This document shows positions 27,065 through 40,200 of a DNA stretch of 64,000 nucleotides, one piece after another. This DNA is from Lates calcarifer (lineage: Eukaryota; Chordata; Actinopteri; Centropomidae). The position numbers and the translations under genes are program-made. The notes under the pieces are model-generated. The model saw nothing but the letters and a program-made list of their open reading frames with translations, did no database searches and was not told the DNA's origin. The stretch spans positions 11,397,550 through 11,461,549 of the forward strand of contig NC_066851.1 of NCBI RefSeq assembly GCF_001640805.2, given 5' to 3'. Numbering within the stretch: the first letter of the stretch is position 1; each line of letters begins with the position of its first letter.

Positions 27065-28500
27065 AATATAGATATATGTCTCATATGGCAATGTGCTGTT
27101 CATAAGTGATCTATTAATGTCGTGAAATATTGAAAAACCTCTTCACAACAGTAAAACTATGACTGTGCTGTACCTACAGACTTATTTGCTGATTTGATTG
27201 ACGTTTTCTGACTCTCGTTAGGTTTCTTTCATATGTTAAGCTGGACTACTCAGCTCATTTATCATTTAAAACATGGCCTGTGCCCAACATTAGTCCATAT
27301 TACTTTATAGTACACTGCATTTGCTGTCCACCATTTTATTTGAGTGTCTGAAATCTGAGTATGAAATTTTATCCACCACATAGTGCCAGTAGTGACAAAG
27401 TTACAGTTGTGCACACTATGTCTTTTGGTGATGACACAAAATCAGGATGCTTTGTGTCCAAAATTTAAAATTGCTCTATGAACGTGTAGAGTGAGAACCT
27501 GAGGAACCTGTCTAAGCACAAGGCCCTTAAAGGAAAGTTCTTTCTATCATGTCATACATATATATCCTCATCCTGAGCAGTTGTAGATATCTCTCTGCAG
27601 TCTTACAAGTCTGCATGAAGAGCAGACCATCAGCTGTTGCTTACTACTACACTGTTAGTTATCACTGGTGTTAACCAGGCTGCTGGGAGTACATGCTGCC
27701 ACCATAGCAGTGGCTGTAATAATTGGGCAGGGATTTCTTCCTCCCAGTCTGGGGCATAAGGGTTGCTATTTATGCTAATAATCTGGGCAATTAGCCTGTG
27801 GAAACACAACTAAAAAGACCTCATCTGCATTAGCCGCACAGACACCCCACAAGCGGACATGAAGTCACAAACACACTGACCTCGCAAGAAGTACTCCGGA
27901 GTTTCACAAGCCTCATCAAGGCCTGAAGTGTGTCTCTAAGCTGTAGGGGTGATTCTGAGAGTTTCCTGAGATTTCGTGGGCATGTCTGCAGGAAGACGAC
28001 TGCAGCCACATATCTGACTGGCAACCAGACAGGAGATCCTCTGTTGGACAGCACCAATCCAAGTGGCTCTCTCTTGATTGGCTCTTTCCTTGTCCTGAGG
28101 GTGTAATTAGGAGACGGGTCAGAAAAGGTCCAGCAATGCCTGGTGCACTGCTGAGGCACAAATGACCCATCATCTGCTGCGACAATAATGACGTGTGCTG
28201 GTGGATCAGTGATGACAGGCAGCCAGCAGCCATCATCATCATCATCACATCACCACCACACATGAGACGATAGTTTGGAACACAAAGTAGTTGAACTCTG
28301 ATCCTGCTGTCACAAATGGGGCTTTTATTTTCAGGGTCACTACCTAAATCTGCAGGTGATTATTTAAAAACAATTGAGAGGATTTTTATTCCTTTTCCTG
28401 TGATACTGACATCTAAAAGTCTATACCCCTGAGCTCCATCTTATTTTCAATCACTAATTGTTGCATGATGAGATGTTTCCATTCTGTAATGTGTTTGTGA

Positions 28501-28504
<4 letters not shown>

Positions 28505-28578
<74 letters not shown>
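28505..28578. repeat. (TG)37 microsatellite
   Basis: 74 bp of uninterrupted TG, the longest pure dinucleotide tract in the window, followed by GTGTGTGATC. Pure tracts this long are usually highly polymorphic. Minus-strand poly-His/Thr ORFs across it are artefacts. Confidence 0.98.
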
Positions 28579-28585
<7 letters not shown>

Positions 28586-31500
28586 ATCAAACCCCAAAGG
28601 GGATTGAAGGCTTGACAAAGCATGTGTGACCCCCACCCCACAGCTGCTGCTTGCATAGAGCATAATTGGAAAGTGTTTATGCGCAGTTGACATTTAGATA
28701 TTTGAACAGGCTTTGCCATAATCCTAGAGGGGAAGTGGTGAAACGCTTTTATTTGCTTGTGACATTTATGCACAGTGTGCTATAGTACTAGGTGCAATGT
28801 GGTTAAATGTTATATGGCTATATTTGTATGTATGTATGTAGTATATATGGCCTGTGCTGATTATGATAGTGTGCCAATGCTCTGGCTGTTATTTTGAATG
28901 TGGACATTTTTAGATATTAGGTGTTTTTGGTTTTGTAGTTGTGCAAAATATGTGCAGTCTGATGATACCTGAGGGTTTATACATAATTCATAATTTTGTA
29001 CAGTTTTTCAAAAACATTAAAAAAAATAATCTAGTTCTGCAGTTTGTATTCTATGACCCTCAGATTTACACTAAACTTCTTCAGATTCAGAGGTGAGAGG
29101 AGGACACAGAGGGATCATGAATTCTAGGTTCAGAGAGAGGGCACACTGCTTGAAAAACCACTGGCTGCTCCACTACAGCCAGTAAGCTCTTCATTTGATC
29201 CAGGCCACATCTTGTGCTGGTCAAATTAACTTTTGCTCTGTATTCCACCACTAACTGTACAATGAGCAAGACTGATATTGGTATTTGAGGAATGGTACCA
29301 ATCTAAAATATAATATAACTTTTATTTATTGATGTCAACATTTTTCTAATTTGTCATGAACTTAATGAAATGTATTACTATTAGTTTAATTCCTGGAGTG
29401 AAACAGTTTTACCAATCTGCAATTCTATTTTTATCTTGCTGTGAAAACAAAACATTTTCTATTTAAAAAGAGCTTTTAGATGTTAAGTCAAAATGTTTTT
29501 TGTTCCTTAAAATATTCATCTATTTGGAAAAAAAAAATGCACAGGCTTGTCATTAGAGTTCTTTATGTTATTTACTTTAGGCTTTAAACACTAAAAATGT
29601 TCTATACAAGGATACATAAGATAATTGAAATTACTTACAGACTTTAAAATCAGTCTACTACAGTCTGTCTGATGTTCACCTTGTATCAGTCAACAGCAGC
29701 CTTACATAAGATATATTTTCTGTCTCAGTGCTACAGCAGGTAGAGCACTGATACATAATGATCATAATAGCAGAATTCTTTCCAAATGACCTGGATATTC
29801 AAATGAACATAGTGAATGAATTTTTGTTGTCATCATAATGACCTGACTGTTAATCAATCATCATGCCGTCAGTTGGCCAGTCTTAAGGGGAAAACAAGGG
29901 AAAGTATTGCACGCAGTTTTGGAAAAGATAGCTGCCAAGCTGTAAATCATAGTGTAAATAAATAAAAGCAGCTTCTCTGTTTCATTACGAGTGCATGCCC
30001 TCTAATAAATCTGTCTGAAAGTAGTTGTACCTGCACCCAGTCCTCCTTCATACGGGTTTTTTTCCTCCCTTGAGATGATAATCATAATATTTTGGCACAG
30101 AAGCGTAAGATGCCTCAACATGAATTCACCCCGTTCCTTTTTTAAATTAATGATGTGTTTTCATCAGTTGTTTGCTCAGTCTTCACTTTCTGGGTCACCT
30201 GTATCTTTTTGCTTGTTCAAAGAAGCTACCTAATAGAAACAGCTAATTTCTGACTCCATTATGGTTGTGCCACTTGCAAATGTGCACTGTAACCCTTCAA
30301 ATGCAGATGGAGCCTTTTTTTTTTACCCTAGCTAATCCAAGGCTTTGATATACAATTAACTTCTTGTATTTTCCTTTGGGTTTTCTTCAACCTGAGTATA
30401 GTCTTGTACTGGCAGCCTCATCTCATCTCCAACCCCCACCCCATCACAGCACAGCGGCTAAGTCACAGCACATAACAAAGAGCGATGATTACATAGCGAT
30501 CCATAGCTATTACCCAAGAGGTGGAAAACATGAGCCATTCAGCAGCAGCCCTTCAGCTCACCACCACTACCATCCCTGCATTCCCCCGCTGCCTGGGCTG
30601 TTCTTCCCAGAAACACTGACCACTAATGATAGTGGAGCAACACCTGAGCATCCTGAATGACAATGTGCACCAGGTTCTCATGGGAAGGACACTTCCATAA
30701 TATGATTCAGATGAATGGGTTGGCAGCAGTACTTCCCTGAATCTGAAACCACAGTATCCTCCTCAGGCAGATGTCATACAGCGTTTGGGCTTTTGGCCAA
30801 ACATCAACATCTGCATACCTGGAAGAGGCTTTTAATATTCCACAGGGCTTACACAGATCAATACGCTGTATCAACAGAGTTAAAATTGATGTGTATGGAA
30901 ATACAGTAAACATATCATTTTAGCAAAGCGTATTGACAAGCCTGTAAATTTGTGATCGCCTGTACTGTTGTTGTATGATGACTCATGGGCAATTGGTCGA
31001 GAATCACATCGATTAGACGCTGGGTCCAATTAAGGAGATAGCCTCCACATAACAAATAGTTTGTAATGGATAGAAACAAATAGTTTTATTGTTTGGAAAC
31101 GTCTATGCTTTAGCTTTAAATTATCCTCAATTATTGACAGATTATTCTGCTTGTTTTCTCCCAGCTGATTTCCCCTGAGAGTTAAACAGTCTGCACAGAA
31201 AACATCATGTCATGCAGCCATTTTAGTTTAAATTCAAATGTATTCTGTTTGGCTGTTATATGTACAATCAAGCTGCTAACAATATGTGACCTAATGCAAA
31301 TTCAAGCTAATTTAACATTTCCACGTAAACATCAGAAAAAGGCAGATTATTATTATTTTTTTTTGTTATTCAATATTTAATATAGTCGCTTCCAATTCCT
31401 AGGGCAAATAAACACAAAACCATCTGTCTTTAAATTAATCAGCATTTACAGAGGAATTTTCTTGAAACAGCTGCTCCAATCAAACCCTTTTTTACTTTGT

Positions 31501-33082
31501 TTTTTAATGTTTCTTTGTAAATGTTGAATAGTGGGCTTGTCTGTAGACTAAATCTCATTTTTGCATGTTCAAATGACCCTGTGGAAGGACTAAAAGACTC
31601 TCAAGGTTAAACTAGAAATCACTTGGAATTAATTTATTGATCTCACCAATCATTAGTGCCACATTCAATCAGTCTTTCTGGAAACCAGAAACTTCTTTGG
31701 AAACGAAAATGATTCAGGAATCAGGGACCTGTTCAATAAAGCATTATCTCAACCATTTCTATACTCTCAAAACAAAGATTGGTAATCTATGAAAACATAT
31801 TCAGCACAGTATCTCTTTCACTAGTTCTCTTTTATATTATTACACACTTAACTTTCCAAAAATAATCAATCAGTACTTCCATATCATCTCTGTGCACAAA
31901 GAGAATGCATTATTCTCACAGTATGATCTCACAGGATCTGTGAACACCCATGCCAGGATGTTCTGTTGGCTAGAAATTAAATTCTGCGGCTGTGCTGTCA
32001 GATGACACAGAGCTGAAAGACATCCAAGGGTCATAGGAACAGGAAATGGCCTCAACTACTGAATAATGTCAGGTAAATGAGAACTAGAGAGGACTGGCTG
32101 TCTTCCAAGAGGAACATGCACCCTGTAGAAAATTAGTAGCATCAGAGACTAAATTGCCTCCAGCTGGATACTCGTATTGGTTACTGTGGAGTGCAAGGGA
32201 CTAGGAGCGCTCCTGTTGTAGCACTGATTGACACGTGAATACAATTTATGTGTTTGAGACAGCTCTCATTAGGATTCTTGAGTGGACAACATGGTACCTC
32301 TGTGACCTCTGCTGCTCAAGCATCATAATGAGTATCTAATTACATGCACAAAAGTCCATAAAAATAGCAGGTGCATAATCTAAGTACATAGCTCCTGCTC
32401 CTGCAATATTTCTCTTTACTGTACATCTGTACTTTGAGGAAACATATGCACATTCAAAAACAGTTCAGAAAATAACAGGAAATCATTTATAAAACTGATA
32501 TGTCCCGTTATTACTTCACATTTAGAACATTTTTTAAATAAGCATTGCCCTAAAAACGTTAATATTTACATATTAAGCTCTCTGTCTACATTATTAATCA
32601 TTCTTTTCATTTTGAAAATTAAATTCAGTTGGCATTCGTTTCGTGATGGCAGCAAAATTCAGCAATAGTTTGTTCTGCTTGTTTGGATCCTAATTTTCTC
32701 AGGTGATACACACTACAGGGAATTAAATTAAACTTCCAGATAGGCACTGATTATGCAGAGCAGGATTTCTATTACATGGCTTGGAGCAAGTGTAAACATT
32801 GCCATATTGTAGCTCAGTGAGAGTCTCTGTACGTTGTATTCTGTGTTTATCAGCTCCTCTGAGCTGCAGCGCTTGGAGTCTTGGAGACGCCCGCTGCTGT
32901 CACTTGCTGGGATCAGCCGAGCCCATATTAATCTAGGAGACATGGTATGCATCTCTCCATGCCTCTTTGCTCTGTTGAAAACTTGATAAGAAATTCACAA
33001 TCCCTCCAATCACAATTTAGAGCCACAGAGGAATACTACAGTAATGAGTTTCTTCCAGGGCCATTTGATTCCCGTTTTCCAG

Positions 33083-33196
33083 GTGGAAGATGGATATGGT
33101 GAGGATTCAGTCCCTCTAGAGCCTCAGGCTATGTTCACCCCACAGTCTGATTTAAAAGGAGACTTCTGCAGACAGGAAAGCAAGCAGAGTGGCTAA
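33083..33196 (+). CDS. Weak terminal-exon candidate
   Basis: The acceptor-like sequence gattcccgttttccag is followed by 37 open codons and TAA; the peptide starts VEDGYGEDSVPLEPQAMF. Codon usage looks protein-like and acidic, but no family is recognisable. A consensus donor (G|gtgagg) occurs after only 16 nt, which argues against a simple reading. It may be chance. Confidence 0.13.
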   Translation: MEDGYGEDSVPLEPQAMFTPQSDLKGDFCRQESKQSG

Positions 33197-33222
33197 TGGG
33201 AAGAGCCCATGGAGACTAAAGG

Positions 33223-33290
33223 CTGAGATAAAGAGAGAGGGGGAAGAAAAAAGAAAAGATGGCAAAAAAGAGTGAAGAGTAGGAAAGTGC
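33223..33290. repeat. Polypurine tract
   Basis: About 68 bases that are nearly all A/G (agataaagagagagggggaa and onward), interrupted by only a few pyrimidines. Such tracts can form triplex (H-DNA) structures. No gene signal is attached. Confidence 0.7.
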
Positions 33291-36049
33291 TTCCAGCTCC
33301 CTCGTGACACACAGAATGAGCATCGATCAGGAAAAGTGTTCGTTAGTGTCCGCTACTTCTGAGCAGAGAGTCTCACTGGTGACTAGTGTGAACATCAACC
33401 AGCCAAAATGCACCATGTGGGACTGCTCTCATAACAGGTGGCAAGAAGTCTGCTCTCTGCTGCTTGAGGATGCCATGGCTTCTAATACCAAGTAGATACT
33501 ACAGTAAAACCTGTGCTCTGCCTCTAAGTCTAAATATTTGTTCAATTATAAAATCAAGATTTGCCAAACTGCATCAGGTTAGGTAAGGTGCTGCTGTTAG
33601 CAAAAGCCATCCATCACTGATGCTTGCTTCAGCTGTCATTAGCAGGGGGTTGTGTCTGTTCTTGTCAGAGAGATGCTGGGAACAGGTCCTCAGAGGCCCA
33701 TGGGTAAATCCGTCCATGCTCCTGATTCACTGGGTCATAAACACTGCGGGGACTTTGATTACAGGGCCTCGTTTCAAGCTATCTGGGTTTGGGTTGAGTG
33801 CAGGTTAGGAGGGAAGTGCCAGCTCGCTGTGAAAGGATCCTCTCATAGAGGACAGGTACAAACATCACTAACTGTGGTGGGAGAGGCGCTGCATGATAGA
33901 ACAGGACCTGAGGTTACAAGCTGCACAGGCAATGACAACTTAACAAGATGGCACATTTGTAATTATCATTCATGACTATCATTATCTATTGCATGAGCTT
34001 GCTTTTTCATACAAACCATCGTGCTTTTTTTGTAACCCAGCAGGTATTTTTATATGGCATAGTTTTCACTGAGGGTAAAGTCTTCCTCTAGGGCATGGAG
34101 GGAAAACTATACTGCACATCCTCCTGCAAATGAACTTACTGACCTGTCTTTGCACCGGAAGAAAAACTCTAATAAAATGGAATTGAGCAAAAAGACAGCA
34201 GTTTAGTTTATATTGATAACTCTATCCTGGAATTATTATTGTGTTTATATTGTTGCTTTGTTTACATTAAATACTGTTTTAAATAATGAAAAATGAGCCT
34301 TCATGCTAAACAATAATGATCAATAATTAATTTCACAGACATAAAAACTAATTTGAAGTTTTATATACAGTGAGACGAATTCAGTTATTAAATCTGTTTA
34401 TTAAAGTTTTTTTTATAGTCATGAATACTCAGTTCACCATCTGGGACCACAAACATAACACATGTTCTCTTATGAATTAAGAAGTATTCCTCACAGTTTA
34501 TGCAAATGAGTTTTGCCAGTAAACAAACAGTGTGAGTGTTTGCACTCTAAAGTTTAGAGCACTTAATACTTTTCCATTGAGGTATATGTATGTCTGTGGT
34601 TGATGCAGTCTCTTGCTATGGATTATTGATACACTAGCACCAATATTAAAAATCTTCCTTTAGTGAAACTGAGCCATTACAACTTTTAATTGTTCTTTTG
34701 TCTGTTTGTGACTGATATTTTACTGATGGCACTTTCTGACATGTTGCTGTTTGTCACAAAAGCTCTATTTCTATGTGATTCATATACTTTGACCCATTCT
34801 GTCAGTCTCATCTAAACTGTATATGAAACCAAAAGCATTTCGTTATATAGTAATATTTGTATATCTCCAGTGTATGAGTAATTCTGTCCTTTGCATTTTT
34901 AAGGTCATGCTTTGCTACAGAATTTACAAGAGAAAAAATGGGAGCCTGTACTAACGCATGTAAACACTGCACGTTTACCCTTAATTACTGTTCACTCTTT
35001 ATCATGTATCACTGAAACACATCTGTCATAACACTGCACCATCTTTATAAAGGGTAGTGTAGTCTGTAATGTAGCATTGTGAAGTTGTAGTATGACCATG
35101 AGTTATCCTGTGATTAGCAGCATAGCAGAATGAACACACAGCTAAATATGTGAAAGTTGAGTGGAAAAGGCAGTTGGTAACTGCATCATATATTGTGAGG
35201 TCACGGTACAGAAGGGGATTCAAATTGAAAATCAATTTAAAGTTTATGGCCATTGAGCCAGGAAACATGCGGTCTCCAGGGGTCACCATATTCTCCAGCT
35301 TTATCTCACACAAGAAGGAATCCAAGTATATTAATCCATATAAACAGACTGAGTTGAGAAAATTGGGGTGAAAAATTCTTGCAATTCTTGTACACATTGA
35401 CTACTATCCATAGGTGTTCTTAATTGTCACTTGAGACCATGATTATAGCAGTGCCCAGTGATCTCAACATGTGAAACCCCTCCCTCCTCCAGCACAGCAA
35501 CAGCCTTTTCCCCAAATGGTCATTTTGACACCAATCAGCAGTATGTTGTGTTCCAAAAACACTTAGCTGTTGGAGTATCTTATTTCTATTCTAGAGGTTT
35601 GCCATCTCTCCGTGCTTGGCTTGTTTGTATTGGATACATGTAGCAGCATTTTGCTGGATAGCAGCTGTGGAGCTTTGTAATTGCCCTTGACAGAGCGAGA
35701 GAGCTGCTTTGAGTGGTGGAGATCAGCATTGTGCTGGCCATGTCAATCAAGTGGCTCAACCCAACTAGGCTGAGATAGATCAGCCAGTGACACAATCAGA
35801 ATAAAGTGTAATGGCCTGTCGCCATACCATTTTCTAGGTGACAGTTCACATTTCTAAGACTGGCAAAGGCTCAGCTGTTGATGGTTGGTTGATTGTTTGT
35901 GGCATTATGACAGAAAACAATGCTACTGCTCTATTTTGTACAACAGAAAACCTTTAAAATTGTGCATCTTCTTATTGCATAGTAAAATTGTTGGATATTC
36001 AGTGGTTTTCTCCATCCCAATGGTCATTTATTTAATCTTTTGTATTTTT

Positions 36050-36160
36050 TGTCATATATACAATCCTAATGGCTTTGGTGGTCCTCTGACTTTTCCTCTC
36101 TAAAAATTCCCAACAGCTACTGGATGTATTGCAATGAAATTTTGTACAGCCAGAGCTAGG
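36050..36160. repeat. Teleost interspersed repeat fragment
   Basis: The run 'ggctttggtggtcctctgac', then 'ttttcctctc', then 'gctactggatgtattgcaat' followed by 'gaaattttgtaca' closely matches a fish repeat of the form 'tttggtgatcctctgactttt ... caactattggatggattgcc atgaaatttggtaca'. Non-coding and diverged; family name not assigned. Confidence 0.65.
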
Positions 36161-37275
36161 TTGTTGGGAACAATGATTGAGTCATAAAAAAAATTGCACT
36201 GAAGAATTCCATAGCTCCATTTATTTTGTCCTTTGTTTTACTACCATAATATTATTTTTCCTCCTTATCATTTATCTCACGCCTGCATTGGGCCTAAATA
36301 ATGTTGTTTTTACAGCTCCACATATATATAGATATAGATATACAGTGAGTGTCTCGGATATGTCGGCTTTATCTTCTTTATGTGCCTATTTACTCTCTTT
36401 AGGATATTATTACCAGGGCATAGGCACAGAGAGCCATCAGTATGTGGGTGTAGGTGACCTCCTCTCTTCCTGGTCTGATTGTTTGTTGACAGGTCCTGTT
36501 TGAGGGAGGAGTGAGCAGCGATAAGAGTCAGAGAGAGTGCACAGGCGCTGCAGATAGAATGACCTGCCACAGAGACACCGAGGGGAGGATGAGAACCCCA
36601 CCATCGAGATACACTTCCTTTTTAATAATGTTTATAGAGGGAAGCAAGGAGACGTTTTCATTCAACTGAACCACCACCAGAGACACTCAACCCTAAAGAC
36701 TGACGTTCACTCTGCTATTACTGTCTTATCTTGAGCCAATGAGAATGCGATATTGGGAAATTACATACTGATATGTGTGTTGGTAGAGACAAAGGCTGCT
36801 TGTGTGCTGTTGCCTAGTACAGGTCGAAGGATTCAGTTACAGTTATGCTCCTGCCGCCATGGCAAAGGAGGACACACGCATCACTCTGTGGCACTGTCTC
36901 CTTTGGCAGTCGGTGGAGTGAGAGATCACAACATAATTTCCAGGCAGGAAGGAACATGCTGGTGGAACATGCGTGAGGCAGAAGGCCACTGAACAGGCGT
37001 GAACATTAACACAAACACTGCCAGTCAAAATGACTGATTACTTCAGGGCGTGCTGTGAAAAGTCAATTCAGCATTCAAACCCCCTCTATCCCCCAGCCTT
37101 TACATGCTGGCCCACAAGCCTACATGCACCTCTCCCTGGGGTGTTCAAAATGTATAATCATTAAAATACTACTAGAGGTTGGCCTTCATTGTAATTTCTA
37201 AGTCGTGTGGTTTGAAACTCTGTGTGCCTAAGCTGTTGCCATTAGTCTCCCACGGCCACACCTTAAAGTGTGAAT

Positions 37276-37295
37276 TTATTATTATTATTATTATT
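37276..37295. repeat. (TTA)n microsatellite
   Basis: About six TTA units followed by TTTTAAA. Same trinucleotide as in the 3' array, but isolated from it. Confidence 0.9.
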
Positions 37296-40200
37296 TTAAA
37301 TATTCCTGAATCTTTTCTGGTGTGCAACTGTGATGCCAAATAGATTTTACACAGACCACAATTCTGTGTTCAGTTAAAGCCAGAAAATGTGGTGTGACAA
37401 GAGAACCCAAGCTACAGTATAGCATCAGTAGAGTGTATAAATAATGCAAAAGATGCAGGATATGACATCATACTCAGTGATTTTTCTGAGCACTTAGATG
37501 AAAACAAACCTAATAAAGTTAAACAATGAAACATTTCTGGCCTTAGTGCTTCAGCACAGTGTCTCTGTAAGTGCTCACATACAGGTTGAGCCTCTCTCCC
37601 AGTGGACTTGGCCTGGGCTTCTGTTTGCGCTCTCTGTATTTATAGACCGTTTTCTACAGGAAAACTAGCTGTCCTCAAACTGCCCTTCACATCTGCAGAA
37701 ACACTAGCCTGTCCCACAGTGCCACCACACAGCCAGACCCCGATATATCACATTCTTCTTTGTGAACTCTGTGATACTTGGAGACTTGCAGAAATCTTAC
37801 AAGAATACTGCACAGCACACTTTTGAATGATGAGACTGAAACTAAAATACATACTGTAGGGACTGTAAGCTAACAATCACTTGGATCCATCTTTCCCAGT
37901 TCCCAACTTCAGAATTACACTCACCTATTTTCCTGCATCAACTGCACATGATGCAGTTTTTCTTATTGGCAGCAAATGAAAACATATAAAAATGTCTTTC
38001 AGTTCACTTTTTCTACCATGACTTGTTAATCAATTGCATATAATAAGATTTTTTAGATACATGGAGCTGTTGCTGTTACAGTTAAAATTCCTGTTTTGAT
38101 AACAGTTTTTGCTGTCTTAATCATTTCTGATTGATAAACACCTCAATCAATGAACTGACAGCTTATCTGGGTTTAAATTTCATTTCCATTGTGTCCCTCA
38201 TTGTCCCATATTGTAGCAGTGTAAAATAAGTCTTTAACTCCATGTCCATATGGCTTCTCTCAGTGGTTGTTTGCCTAAAGCCCTTTCCCAGTGACCGTGT
38301 CAAACTACCCTCTGCGGATCATGGGCCTTTGACAGCAGAATAGATTGCATGTATTTATATTTCACAGAAAAAAATCAGCAGTGTGTTACCCGAGGGTTTG
38401 GTTGCCAATCAATGTCCTTCACGATTGTTGGAGAGGGAATGTGTCACACTTTCATCTGTCAACATAGACAAGAAGAATGTTGTTTCAGGTTTCAAATGGA
38501 AGCATACAGTAAATAAAGTCTGCAGGCCAGGGCTGCTGTTATAGTTACCCTATCCATCTATCCACTGCTTCCATATATTGGATATCGGATGACTTGGAAC
38601 ACTGTTATACTCCCTTAAATATCTGTCAGTAATGTGAATTATGGTCTTAACTTAAATCACAAAACTCACTTTACACTTATTCAGAGGACCTCCTCAGAGA
38701 AAAATGTGGCTTTTATCTGCAAGATATCCCTCTGCATCTCCTCCCCCATGCACCCTCTCTCTTACTGCCTGACAGTGTAATCATGGACCAGGACAGCATT
38801 TTATGGGGGCTTCTTTAATAACCACCAGTGCCGCTTGACCTCTGTGAGTCCCCCAAAGACACCACCCCCTCCAGCCATCCCCCACCTCAGCCCTGACTGT
38901 CCCTTTGCATCACCTTCCCTCCTTTCTCCCCAAAAACATTCCCCTTGCCTCTGTCCTCCTATGCTGACATGCTCAGATGCTCCAGTAATGTCTTGTAGGT
39001 CTAAAGGTCATGCCTGACCTGTCATGGTGGATTGGGCCTCAGACATAACAGTGCTCTTTGGGGGCCACAGTAAGGCGTGCCTTTCTCCCTGCCACTCATC
39101 TCTCACCGCTAAAAGATTGAGTAACCACATGACATACGTAGAGCTTGGACTTGTTGTTACTATTTCTCCTCTGACACTTGTAACTGATAGTTTACTATTG
39201 GATGTTATCCATCTAAACTAATTAAACTTTTTTAAAAATTGCAATAAATTATGAGGCTAGACATTTCCTCACAGACAGATATTATTAGTTTGATTGATTT
39301 CTTTTAGAAATCTGAAGGGACTTTACCAGAACAAAGATCCAGTGGGTGATGGAAACCTGCTGCATGGGGAATGTTTGAAAAAAAGATCAATTGCTTTGGA
39401 GACGTACTGCGGTGTTGTGCTGTGTTGTGTTGCCTTTGGAAAAGAAGTGGAGATCAAAGCTCTGGAGGCAGGGGGCTCTCTCTGTAGCCTGTTTCACATC
39501 CCTCTGGTTGACCATTATAACATACACATATGCATATTGATTCATAAACACAGAACAGCCATTCAGCAGACAGTTACTGATTACTTTGTTTTGTAAACCT
39601 TTATGTCTAAGAACCAAAGCACTGCCAGTATTTGTCATTATTCTTTGCAGAATACATATGAATGCATCTGTGTTATTATCAAAAGTTGTAATAATATCTC
39701 CTCTCAGTTTACGAAGATGAGCCTAAACTCGGTGAACTGAGTTTTACGGACTGTTTTAACAGCTTAGTCACATGCAGAATTTTGTGTGTACTCTGCAGCA
39801 CATCTTATTAATAATTCATATCTTTGTTTTGCAATTGTAGCTCTTTGCAGAGTATCAAACAAATCCCTGTTTGTTCAACAGTCTCATTCATTATTGCAAT
39901 GAATAGTTTGTCTAATGACTGCACAAGAGGTGGTAGAACGTTGGCACAAAGGCTCAAGATGCCCCTGTGGAGAGCGGTACGAGAGCTTCTGCTAGTCAAT
40001 ACAATAAATACAGAGCCAGGGTCCTGGCAGAGTGGTTGGGGCCTGAGAAACTCCTATATGCTAGATGTATATAGGATGCATGCCTGAATGTATGTCCTCT
40101 CTTTGAATGTATCTCTCCATTTGTGTTTCTTTTTGTGTGTGCACATGTGTGTGTGTGTGTCACGGGTTCCCGGTGATGGATAAGGATGTTTCTATTTCCT

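Noticed and set aside
28447..28773. Minus-strand ORFs with long His-Thr repeats
   Set aside because: They are translations of the (TG)37 microsatellite.
30364..30660. 98-codon His/Pro/Ser-rich ORF
   Set aside because: Compositionally biased, without splice or promoter context, and no recognisable family.
36489..36669. Acceptor-like ttgtttgttgacag followed by about 60 open codons
   Set aside because: No protein signature, and mirrored by an ORF on the other strand; too weak to list as an exon.
38830..39000. Pro/Ser-rich ORF in a C-rich stretch
   Set aside because: A pyrimidine-rich low-complexity tract explains it.
39838..39931. Acceptor-like tgcaattgtag followed by an open frame and a gtggta donor
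   Set aside because: Weak acceptor and donor, and the phase does not agree with the other exon candidates.
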